Assembly: GCA_003260075.1 (NCBI GenBank)
Contig: QLIY01000428.1
Coordinates: 1 to 64,000, forward strand
DNA from: Phallusia mammillata
Taxonomy: Eukaryota > Chordata > Ascidiacea > Phlebobranchia > Ascidiidae
Direction: 5' to 3'
Length of the DNA: 64,000 nt
A program made the translations under genes and the position numbers. Of this stretch, positions 36,604-47,600 are shown one piece after another. How positions within the stretch are numbered: position 1 is the first letter of the stretch; every line of letters begins with the position of its first letter. The notes below the pieces were generated by a model that was not told the origin of the DNA, searched no databases, and saw only the letters and a list, made by a program, of their open reading frames with translations.

Positions 36604-39416
36604 CAGTCGTGTTTTATGCACAAATACTGGCTTTGATGTTTTTGCTCTGAAACAAACGTATTGCAACAACTTGCAGCAAACACCAAACCAAACATACTGC
36701 AACTGGTTCTTGCAACAACAAAATTTCCCATTTACAGTGCTCAAACTGGCAATCTATGAAAAATTGTAAAACCCAACCAATATGGTCAATACTCCATGTG
36801 CTAATCAACTGGACACAGTTGCTGGATAAAGTTTGCAGCAAACCTTTTCTTGCTTTGCCGAGTTTAACAGCCAGAGGCAGAAACCGAAAGTGAATTCATG
36901 TTTGAGCAACCTCTCCAAGCAATGGAATATCAATATTTGTTTAGTCTGAAGTCCAAGAAAATATAAATGATCCGAACCAGAAGCCAGCAAACACCAGGCA
37001 GCTGCTTCCAGAGGAATTTCTTACTATGCTGTGTAAAAAATCTATTTAATAAAGACTGTATATCACCTAAACAATCCTGGCATATTAAACTACTGTCATT
37101 CAGGGGTCAGTAACACAGAAATGTTTGCTGACATCTTATCTGTAGATTATCCACAGTACATAGATACATAATGTAATCAGCTCTCTGTTTTTGGTTTTGG
37201 AACTGAATGTTGACTTCCTTCTTTCTTATTGACTTATTGCTTACTTTATGTAGCATTTAATGAAACAGCAAACTTTCCAAATAACTCTATTCCTTAAGGG
37301 CATCAAGCATTGTGCAAAAATCTACATCAATATATAATTTCACGAGAACAATGGACAGCATCATTTCAATCTATTGTTAGTCTAAACCACAGACACCCAC
37401 AACAAAGCAGATTGAGTGGGAGGAAAACGTCACTAGAGCCACACTTCCTTGTAGATGCACAACCAAGCCAACACAGTCAGTAGGCAACAACACAATTGAT
37501 GCCAGCAACGATTGGCTGCTACAGCAACAGCACCTTGACAACTACATTCAAATCCATAATCAGTTCACATTCACCAACTACACTTTACACAAACAATGCA
37601 ACTAAAGCAAGACCATTCAGTTTGATACTCTGGTATACAATTATGACATGTATAAAAATTGTATGAAACTTTGCTCACAACTTTTCAAAAGCTACAAATT
37701 AGTAACTGTGTCCAGCAAGTTGGGAATAACGCTAGTCGTTAGCGCTAAAGAAAATTTATCGAAAAAGAGCTGGGCTGCTTGTAACAGGAAGTAGGTGACA
37801 GAGTGTGTGTGCATGCAAGCTATGCACGATGCCAGTCTACCAACACTATGATTCATCACAAGGAACTAATTTCCCAGTAGCCTGTATGATTATTTCTGGC
37901 AACAGATCAACTGTGTATGATGTCAATCTTTTCATAACTTTTCCTGTTTGACCACATTTCAAGTCTCAACGTAATTGTTACAACCAATCATCAAATGTTG
38001 CTGTAGTAAGCAAAATTGTTTCTGTAACACAAACAAGTTTCTGCATTTTTTTTTATCAAACTACAAACCAGGTAAAGAGATGAAACTACCAGCAAATATA
38101 TATATATATATATATAAACAACATGAAATATTTTCATAAGGTTTCAAGAGCTCTACAGGTGAGTACCTTAAACATGTGACTGCCTAAAACAACTTTTCCT
38201 CTCATTAACGTCATAGTTACGTACATAGCAAGTTTTTCCAGAAACAAGAAACGGTTGCGTCCTGTATGAGTCATAGCATGCAAGCCACACATGAAATCTC
38301 AACACAACAGGTTTGTGTGAAAAGGAATTACACAAACCACCATTAATCTAAGTGTGGCAAAAATCCACTACAATAACTACTTTAAAGTCATATACAATCA
38401 ATCTAAACAAGCAAGCATGTTGTAAACAACAAACATAACAGTCAATAAGACCTACACATATATTATCATCTTCATCAGAAGACAGGTAAAAAAATTTTAT
38501 TATCAATAAAGCTTAAAATTCCTTAAAATGGTTTTAAAGCATCTTAGAACTAAATTAAACATAAGCAAGCCTATTTCGATGGTGAAAGTAGGGGATTACA
38601 ACATTTTTTGTGTGTTAAAGGGTAAAAACTTAGATTAATATTTCTGAGAAAAGAAATATGAGAAATTGAAAACCTATGACCTAAACAAGTTTTTCCCAAA
38701 CTTTTTTATCGTGTATGCATAATTCAAGAATATAATAATGGCCTTAACCAGTGGTTCTAAAACTTTTTTTGCTCTAAATAGGTTTGTGCCTTATTACAAG
38801 GTTTAAATTATGAAAGCCTGTACAATTGTGGTTACAAGTGATTATAACAGCTGTTTTGCCATATAATACCAATACCATGGGTCTCAATCACTCTGTGGCC
38901 CACTTAAAAAATGGCCTACACCACAGTACTTCCATAATCGGTATTTTTAAAACTAAACTGATCAACACTAACTTTTTAAAATATTATTTTCAAAACAGAG
39001 AGGCATCAAACAATCCATATTCCAATTTTCAGTACGTTCACTTGTCATTTCTACACAACATTTCATAATGTCTCAGAATATTTTAAATATAAATGTCACA
39101 CATATGCACAAAAGGTAAAACAGCATATATATGTTTTGACTGTACATAAGTAAGATATTTAACCCCATTAAAATACACAACAATAAAAATTAAATCAAAT
39201 AAAAAAATGCAAGCCCAATTTGATAATTTCCGATGTATTTTTTAAAAACTTTATTGCACCCAAATAAAAACTTTAGTGCAATGGGAAAATATTATTTCAT
39301 ATTGCACAATAGTGGAACTTTTGAAAACCTTGCATGTTGTGCCTTAAATTACTTTACACATGTTGCTACTTGGGGGGGGGGGTATGCACAAAAGGTAAAA
39401 CAGCATATGTTTTGAC

Positions 39417-39540
39417 TAGTGATGCACCGAAGTTTCGGTTGGCCGAAACATTTCGGCCGAATCAGCTGTTTTTCGATGTTTCGGTTTCGGCCCGAACTTT
39501 TTTCAAAAATTCGGCCGAAACCGAACTTTTTGATTGCATG
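39417..39540. mobile_element. Truncated hAT-like element (CCGAAACCGAA family)
   Basis: Begins TAGTGATGCACCGAAGTTTC and continues with the same CCGAAA-rich subterminal sequence as the element at 13593-13997. It stops at an unresolved base (39541), so the other end is lost at the join. Confidence 0.6.
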
Positions 39541-39548
39541 NACGAAAA

Positions 39549-40230
39549 AAACGACATACTAATTTACGGAAAACGGAAAAGACGGGAATGACGGAAATAA
39601 TTCAAATCTAATTTACAGAAATAGGAAGTAATTTTTAAATGACGGAAATCGACAGAAAACAATCTCTAAGTATTTCGGTAGAGCTACATCCAAAAATGCT
39701 CACGGTTAGGGCTATTAGGGTCGGGGTAAGGTGTTAGCGTTCAAAAACGAATAAAACTAGCAATAGGACCTAATTTCTGATGCAAATTTTTTGAAAACTT
39801 GCATGCCATATAGCATAAATTTTGCATTACAAATTAAGTTATATTGCAAGTTTTATTGAATTTTGAGTGCTAATACCTTACCCCTACCCTAATAGCCCTA
39901 ACCGTGAGCATTTTAGAGATACATCGTTTTGAATGGCTAAAATGCTCTTAGCGCCACCGTTTAAAATAGCTAAATAGGGGTTTGCCGTGAGGTGTGTACT
40001 GTGTAGACTGTAGTGGCTCTACGGGAATACATAGCGAATGATCTCTGTCGATGTCCGTCATAAGAAATGCATAGAAAATGCTCTCTGTCGATTTCCGCCA
40101 ATTGGAAATTATTTCCTATTTCAGTAAATTAGATTTGAATTATTTCCGTAATTTTCGTCTTTTCCGTATTCCGTAAATTAGCATGTGGTTTCTTTTGTTT
40201 CCGTCATTTCCGTTTTCCGTAAATTAGTAA
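39549..40230. mobile_element. Large fold-back (palindromic) element
   Basis: The left arm (acggaaaacggaaaagacgg, aattcaaatctaatttac, aatgctcacggttagggc) returns in reverse-complement order in the right arm (39860-40230). The arms are about 250 bases each and cover most of the element, with only a short central spacer, so the whole unit can fold on itself. No coding capacity. A smaller related palindrome (ggttagggctat ... atagccctaacc) lies at 40266-40360. The left end abuts the unresolved base at 39541. Confidence 0.7.
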
Positions 40231-41765
40231 TGTCCCAAAATCTACTTATATAAAGTGTGAAAAATGGTTAGGGCTATAGACCCAAAAGGGGTATCTAGGA
40301 TTAAGTTATAATGTTATTGTCATTACAAACCCTGCCCCGATTCTAATAGCCCTAACCAAGTTTCAGTTGACTGTGTACATTTCATATTTTACAGAAACCC
40401 TTATTTGACGAATAAACTTTCTAATTATTGTTACATTTCAGCCCCTCGAAGTAAAATGTTAAGGACTCTTAGACCCAAATTTGATTAGACCAAAGTTTGT
40501 GACAAAAGTAATATAAGATCATGCTATGCACATCAGTTTATGATTATAAACTGTAGCCTATGCTGTCAGCAACACTTTTGATCAAATACTTGATCATGTT
40601 TGTTATAATAATAAATATTAAATAGTAATAAAAACAGGAAATTTGCCAGTTTAAGACTTAAACAATAATCACAATAGACAAACAGAAACAAGCAAAACAT
40701 TACCTCCACACACAAACATTCATAGAACGAACAACAATTTTACAACACAAAATTAAGCAAAACCGCTATTTTGGCCCAAAAGACAGTTCAAAACGAGTTT
40801 TCGTTAAAACTGTAAAAGTTCGTCGTAAAGCTGCTTTTGATCGTTTAAATTGACACACTATTGAGCATTGCGTGATTCAACAAGCTTGCTTTATGTAAAT
40901 CTTACATAAGGTTTAGTTTTGTTAGACCATATCCCTGCAGAAAAACTCAAAAAACAAGAAAATTACATAATTTATTCGCCTGCAGTTTTTACAAAATGCG
41001 AAAAATGTAGAATATAGGAGCCGTTCATGCATGAAATTTAGTGATGCGTAACAACTCATTCCAACAATAACTGGAAAAAAAACATTTACAGAGGACGAAT
41101 TAAACCATAGATACTACCTAGTTTAGTGTATGTAGAATCTAAGATTGAACTAGTTTCAATCAGATGAAGACCAAAAGCATATTTTGTGCAATTCGGGACA
41201 AAGCCGTTGTTTCAAAACTTAAAAGTGATGTTTTGAAACGTTTGACTGCAGAGCGACGTCAATTTCGCAAAAATAGTTTTAAGTTGAACGAAAAACAAAT
41301 GTTCGATGTTCGGTTTCTGAATAGAGACAATACATTTGTGCGCAACCCTGGGGGGGGGGTTAACAAAGTCGATGTCAATTTCGCAAAAATATCTTTTCGC
41401 AAAAATAGTTTTAAGTTGAACAAAAAACAAATATTCGATGTTCGGTTTCTGAATAGAGACAATACATTTGTGCGCAACCCTCTGTCTAGATCTCCTTGTG
41501 TCCTTGTTGTATTTTGAAGAGGTCCAGTTGCCGCTTGACTGGCCATGCGTCCTGGGGAAAGGGATAATTTGGTAAAGCCCCGCTTAGGTACACAAGAAAG
41601 CTCGAAAAAAAGAGAAGTTTTTGCGAAAAATATGAGACCGATTGTGAAGTTGACATAACGTTTGGTGCTTTGTTCGGATCAATCACATTAGGCCTGATTG
41701 CAGGCTGTGATGACATGGAAGTATTAAACTGAAAAGGCAACGACCAAACTTATTTAGGACTTACA

Positions 41766-44096
41766 ATGGCGAAGCTATGGAAGGTATTTACAGATATTAA
41801 TGTGATAAAAAAGCTCTGTAAAAACGTGAAAACACTTATTTTTCGCGAGATGTAATCGCATTTGCAGCAGTTAAAACAGAAACCGATTTTACTGCAACTG
41901 CAAAGTTAAATTTTAACCAAAACTTTCTTCGTACATTTGATGTGGTGTAAAGGAAAACATTGCTGTCAGAAAGCATAAGTGCGGGGGCGTTACATGAATT
42001 TGCGATAGTTGATATGAGCGCTTGTCGTATTTCAACAACTGGAGGATAAATCTTAGTGATACAGCGCATATGGCAAAACTATGGAAGGTGCAGTTAATGT
42101 AATGATGGTTGTTTCAAAAACCAGTTTATGCAAAGTTAAATAGGTAGTTTATCCAATTGCTGCCACAGAATGTGTTTATATATAAGCTATTGCTGCCAGG
42201 CATTTTATCAAGTTTTTGTATTAAATACAATTGCCAGAAGAGCTCTATAAACTTGAGAATGTGTTTATGTTTGTTGCAGTTCAACCAATATGACTCGGAC
42301 GAGATTTTATGCCCGCCCGGCGATGAGTCTGAACTTGGCTGCGGAACTTTCGGGGTTGTTTTGCGCGGACATCATAAAAGAGTTGGACAAGTCGCAATCA
42401 AATGCTTCGAAGTTCAGGGCGGGCCACAGGAAAAATCCCTTCTCATACAAGAGTAAGAATCGTGCGGTGATACAACTGCATGTACACCTGTGTTTACTAA
42501 ATGGCGTTAATATATTGCATTAAATCTAACTTATATAAGGACTTCATTGCTATGATGTAACCAGTGGTGGGATTTAAACTTTTTGTCAGTCGGTTTTATC
42601 ACAAAAGTTATATTTTTGAGTCCGTTCTGTTACAAAAAGTCCATTGACAGTAACCAGTAATGCTAACCGGGGGGGGGGGAATGCATACCATGTCCAATGG
42701 TGGAATTCAGCCGGTTCGCACCGGTTCTATAAAACCGTCTCACAAAATTTAATGAGATCAGCGAACCGGTTAGCATTGCTGGTTACTGTCAATGGACTTT
42801 TTGTGATAGAACCAGCTGAAAAAGAATTTGAATCCCACCACTTCCTATGTCTGCTATATGGCGTTATTATCTTGCATTACATTTAACATACCGACTTCAT
42901 TGCTATGATGTAACGCTGTATTGCCTGTATAGCAGGTTTGCACGTGTTTTAATAAGTAGTAAATATGTTTAAAGGGTTAAAACTGAGATCGAGACGCTGA
43001 TGAAAGCTAATCACGTGAACATCGTTCAAATCTACGGTGGGGGGGGGGGAGACGGTTCTATAGAACCCGTGCGAACCGACTGAATCCTACCACTGCATAT
43101 GTCCACTGTATGACGTTACTAACTTGCATTTAATCTTACATACCGACTTTATTACTATGATGTAACGCTGTATAATTAGAAGGTTTGTGTTTTATTAAGT
43201 AAAACAAATCTTTTTGAAGGGTTAAAACTGAGATTGAGACGCTGATGAAAGCTAATCACGTGAACATCGTTCAAATCTACGGTTGGTCGAAATGGCCGCA
43301 TTCGGTCGGAATTGTGATGGAGTATTTGTCTGGTGGGAATCTCAGGTGCTTGTTGCTCAACAGCAATGTGGATCTGGCCTGGATCCTGCGACTGCGGATG
43401 TCGGAAGAAATGGCGGCAGGAGTCGCCTTCATCCACAACCTCACGGAGACGGAGCGACTCACTCATGGTGACTTGAAGCCGGATAACATTCTCCTCACTG
43501 AAGATCTTCATTGTAAAATCGGCGACTTCGGAAGCGCGAAGGTTTCAAGGTACACCGGAAGTAGCGTTACCCATAGCAACGTCACCAACCCGAAGTTCAC
43601 CAAAGTATATGCTGCTCCCGAGCGCCTCCAGCAGAGTTCGTGGCCGATGAAGAAGGAGCTCGACACCTACAGCTTCGGGTTGATCCTGCACATGGTTATC
43701 TTCCGGCTGCTTCCCTACACAGAAGACCCAGAGATGTTCGTGGAAAACGTGAAGAAAGGTCTCCGTCCCAACTGTGACCTCATAGAGGTTTTGAAGCGGG
43801 AAGCGACGAACGACGCCGACAGAGAGATTATTTCTCTTTTGGAGCAAATGATGAGGATCTGTTGGAGCCAGAACCCGGAAGAAAGATGCGACATGACCCT
43901 GGCACGTGACGCTCTGCAGCGACATTTGACGGATGAGCAGAAGAGGGAAATCCCCGCAAGCGTGCACAGAGCCAAACAGATGATGACGTCATCAGCATCT
44001 CCACCTAGCTCTCATCCGATGATTCCGCTGTCGAGTTACCAAACCAATCACCGTAGATTCCTCGACTACGGTAACTACAATCTCGATGAGTTATAG
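41766..44096 (+). CDS. RIP-like non-RD protein kinase domain
   Basis: Ser/Thr kinase of the TKL/RIP type. A mini first exon MAKLWK occurs twice (41766-41783 and 42070-42087); both donors are phase 0 and join the exon 42281-42452, which has the Gly loop GCGTFGVVLRG and the VAIK lysine. The main exon starts at 43220 (VKTEIETLMKANHVNIVQIYG) and runs through HGDLKPDNILL, IGDFGSAK and YAAPERL to the end of the C-lobe and a Ser/Pro tail. Catalytic Lys, Asp and DFG are present; Arg of HRD is replaced by Gly, a non-RD state common in innate-immune kinases. The frame stops at 44096, but an in-frame phase-1 donor (G|GTAACT) at 44070 can join exon 44639, making a longer fusion. Poly-G joins at about 42669, 43039 and 44178 carry partial second-haplotype copies. 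Confidence 0.85.
42562..42842. mobile_element. hAT-like element of the CCGGTTCGCACCGG family, duplicated at a join
   Basis: Contains CAGTGGTGGGATTT at the left and GAATCCCACCACTT at the right, with the shared internal AGCGAACCGGTTAGCATTGC. A poly-G run at about 42669 sits inside it, with the two parts in opposite orientation, so the structure is not resolved. Intron of the RIP-like kinase. Confidence 0.5.
42975..43038 (+). pseudogene. Truncated second copy of the start of kinase exon 43220
   Basis: Repeats the acceptor and first part of exon 43220 (ETLMKANHVNIVQIYG) with a single difference, then ends abruptly in a poly-G run at 43039. Best read as the other haplotype, not a second exon. Confidence 0.8.
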
Positions 44097-44638
44097 TCAC
44101 AACTTTCTTTTAATCTCGCACCAGAGCGGACCTGAACCTGAAAGCCAGAAACCTGACCCGAAGTCAGAACCTGATCAAGGGGGGGGGGTCAAACCAATCA
44201 CCGCAGATTCCTCGAATATGGTAACTACAATCTCGATAAGTAATAGCCACTGGTTTCTTTAAATCTCGCACCAGAACGGGCCTGAACCTGAAAGCCAGAA
44301 ACCTGACCCGAAGTCAGAACCTGATCAATACTTGTATAATAATCTGAATTAAGCAGGGAGTCGAACCGCTTGTCATATAAGTTCAGGTTCGATTTCGGTT
44401 CGACTCTTTTAAGCCTGAAAGTTAGTTTTAAGTGAAATTTCGACACAAATGCGCCGTGAAGCCAGACACGAATTAAGCCCATTTTGTTCAAACCAAAACC
44501 CGAACCCGAAAGTCTTGGTCCGACTTATAACACTGAATTCAACAAATGTTTTCAAACCGACCCGCATGTAGCAAAGGGTATCCGTGTTTAACCGTATTTG
44601 CGTGTTGTTTCTGACAAAATTAAAAGTTTTTTTTGTAG

Positions 44639-47600
44639 GTTACATGGGACAGCTTTACTGCTCAAACGCAACAAGGTCTAGGGCTTCAAGTTTTCAATCA
44701 ACAACTGGTAAGAATGATTTCTTGACCTTTGACTTTAGCTTTTTGCGAAATTTTTTAGAGGTTTTCGACATATAAATTTCATCACTGTTTTCGCCTACGT
44801 AACAAGCCCATATTGTCCCCAGACAATGCCAGACAGGGCCTCGACATGCTTGAGCGATCTCAGAGCTGTTCTGTTCAGAATTCCCCGTCTCTTAACCCCG
44901 GGGAAACCCGCCCGAAACTTTCTGATCCGTCCCCTCCGCCATGTGACGGGGTTTTTCCGCCCAACACCGTTCCCGGTGAATCTCAACCAGGTAAAGTTTT
45001 TCGTCGTTCGACAAATATTGACTTACGACGGTTGCACCATGAGCTAGTACTGTCTGTTTGCCTTCATTGTCCTCTAAATTTGCCATAAAACTTTGTAAGG
45101 TTCTTATCTATACACATACTTGCTTTGTTTGCGCACTGCTCGCTAATTCTCACTGCACAAAGAACTCGCAAAACTGGATGCTTATCACCAACTGTTGCTG
45201 GAATTTCTCTCTTAACCTTACTCAAAAGTTTTCCGTTTTACTGAAAAACTCTAATTCTCAACCCACAAAACTCTTGCTGACATTGGTCACCTCCGCCTAG
45301 GAAACATTGTGTGTATGTCTGTGAATATTTGGAGGTAATTTCTTTCTTAACCTCACTCAAAAGTTTTTCATTTTACTGACAAGCCATTAAATACAATTTT
45401 AGAAAGAGCTGAACCACGTGACTTTGTACAGGATCAAACCCCCCAACATCAGTGAGTGAAAATTGTGACAACACAATTACTTAGTTTAACATTTAACTTT
45501 TTGTATGTAGATCCGCGCAGAGTGCAGAGCAACCGGTTGAACCTGTTTTTAACGTGAGTAACATAACACATAGACATGACTGCAAGCAGTGGTGGGATTC
45601 AGCCGGTTCGCACCGGGTCTATGGAACCGTCTCATGACATTTTATAAGATCAGCGAACCGGTTAGCATTACTGGTTACTGTCAATGCATTTTGTGACTGA
45701 ACGGACTGAAAAATATGACTTTTGTAACAGAACCGGCAGAAAAATATGACTTTTGTGATAGACCTGGCTGACAAAAAATTGAATCCCACCACTGACTGCA
45801 AGTGTAACCTACCATAACCCAATGACATATGCGTTGAAACTTTTGCAGTGTGACGAGGCCAGTGACGAAGATGACGTCATCAATCAAGTGACACCATCGT
45901 CTACTTCGCAGCAAGGTTGTAATTTATACAGCACTGTGCAATATGTGTTGTTTGTCGCAGATAAAGCTGGATATTCTGTTCTAATTTAAACATATTAATT
46001 CAGCAGTGGCACATGAACAACAAGACGACCAAGTTACAGACGATGACGTACCTGTTATCATGGCAGCGAACGAACAACCCATAGCAAGGTAGGGCATAAG
46101 TTGGGTTGTGCAATTATAAGTATTACACGGCAACCCCTGGCACTCCAAGTAATTTTAGGTTTTATATTTAAGTACAATTTAACAGAACTAAAACTATTTC
46201 AACGCTTGCTTTCACTTCATTGTGATTTAAACATTAATGGCACGCGGTGTTTATAAGGTTGCCGACCCCTGTGTTAATTCATGTTTCTTCTAGCAGTAAC
46301 GACGAAGCTAAACCGGAACCTCCAGTCCCCAAACCTCGACGATCTATCCAGGTGGTTAAAATACTTGGTTCTGCAAATCACACATTCCAACTCTAACCTT
46401 TTGTTTAAAGCCGAAACCAACTGCGATCGAAAGTGAAAGGTCGGAGGCTGCGATCCCCTGTAACTCACAGCATGACGTCACAGTTTCTCAACCAGGTGAC
46501 GTAATTGTGACGTAATGCGGTGTATAATAATTTTGTAATTCCAATTTCATCCACAGACGGAAGTAAACAGACAACTGAATTGTGCGCTAACAATGATGAT
46601 TCTCCCGCACCAGAGAAAGTTTATGAAGTCCCGCAAGGTGACTTATTGTTGGTTTTTGTATTGCAGTAAGAAAATTAAAGTTGAAATGTGCCGTAATAAA
46701 TTGGCGCTAAATACATTTTCTTCTGCGTAGAAACTCGCCGCGCAGAGGTTGTCAAGTCGGCAGAAGCTTCAGATAAATCCGCCCTGGGTCAGCAGAAAGA
46801 CTCGGGGGGGGGGATTTTATTTAATCTGATGAAGGCGACCTATATAGGACGACGAAACGTTGAAATAAAATTACATTTGCCAGAAGAGCTCTGCAAACTT
46901 GATATTATACCTGGCAGCAGCAGCTTATATGTGACCTAATAAGTTGGCGCTAAATACATTTTCTTCTGCGTAGAAACCCGCCGCGCAGAGGTTGTCAGGT
47001 CGGCAGAAGCTTCAGATAAATCCGCCCTGGGTCAGCAGAAAGACTCCGCTCCTGAAGAAGAGCCTGCTTCCAGCGAAGGTGGGAGTTTGAATGCACAAAT
47101 TAACCAAACTTTGCAACAATGTTCATTTGTTTCTAACATTTCTGTTTCACACAGACATCGAGTTATTTCTAAGCAGCGGCGAAACGGCGCGCATCCTGAA
47201 AGAGAAATACAAGATCCGGATTCGGAACCGGAACAGTGGACGAGCGGAAGAGATCGCACACGAAATGGCGGCGCTTCTGAAACGTGAAAATATGTCGGTT
47301 CCGTGGACGGTGAAAGATGTGGCGTTTCATTTCGCCAACGACGACCGATTCGTGATGTCTATTCTCTGCTACCACACTTCGATACTGATGTACAGACAGG
47401 ATCCGCAAACCGATAAAACATTCAGTTCCCTGCAAAGCTGCGTGGTTGGCTTGAAACAAGCATCGGAGCAGATGATCAAAAGGTCCATCAACTTCGACGA
47501 AATGGTAAAAGGTCACGTGATCCCATTGCTTTGTGACGTCAGAGCGTGGGTGAGTGACGTCACGGCTACTGATGCGAGAGATGAATGTCTTGTCACGTGT

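Larger units (their letters stand above)
36320..41765. other. Intergenic region between two divergent kinase genes
   Basis: About 5.4 kb between the Src-type gene (minus) and the RIP-like kinase (plus). It should contain the missing first exon and promoter of the Src-type gene and the promoter of the RIP-like gene. Seen here: a hammerhead-like motif (36574-36603), a (TA)n tract (38096-38115), a truncated hAT-like end (39417-39540), a fold-back element (39549-40230), a poly-G join with duplicated flanks at about 39371, and a second one at about 41350 inside a direct repeat (41260-41480). A short frame with acceptor on the minus strand near 41565-41500 could be a 5' exon but is not recognised. 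Confidence 0.5.

Noticed and set aside
36519..36731. MGNFVVARTSC as the lipidated first exon of the Src-type gene
   Set aside because: Position 6 is Val where Ser or Thr is expected, no donor of the right phase was seen, and the region overlaps a dispersed repeat.
38096..38115. (TA)n tract as a promoter or origin
   Set aside because: A simple dinucleotide repeat with no supporting context.
43545..43967. 140-codon frame on the minus strand
   Set aside because: Antisense to the kinase catalytic exon, with no splice or homology support.
44185..44243. Second terminal kinase exon ending in NYNLDK and a stop
   Set aside because: Near copy of 44035-44096 right after a poly-G run; haplotype duplicate.
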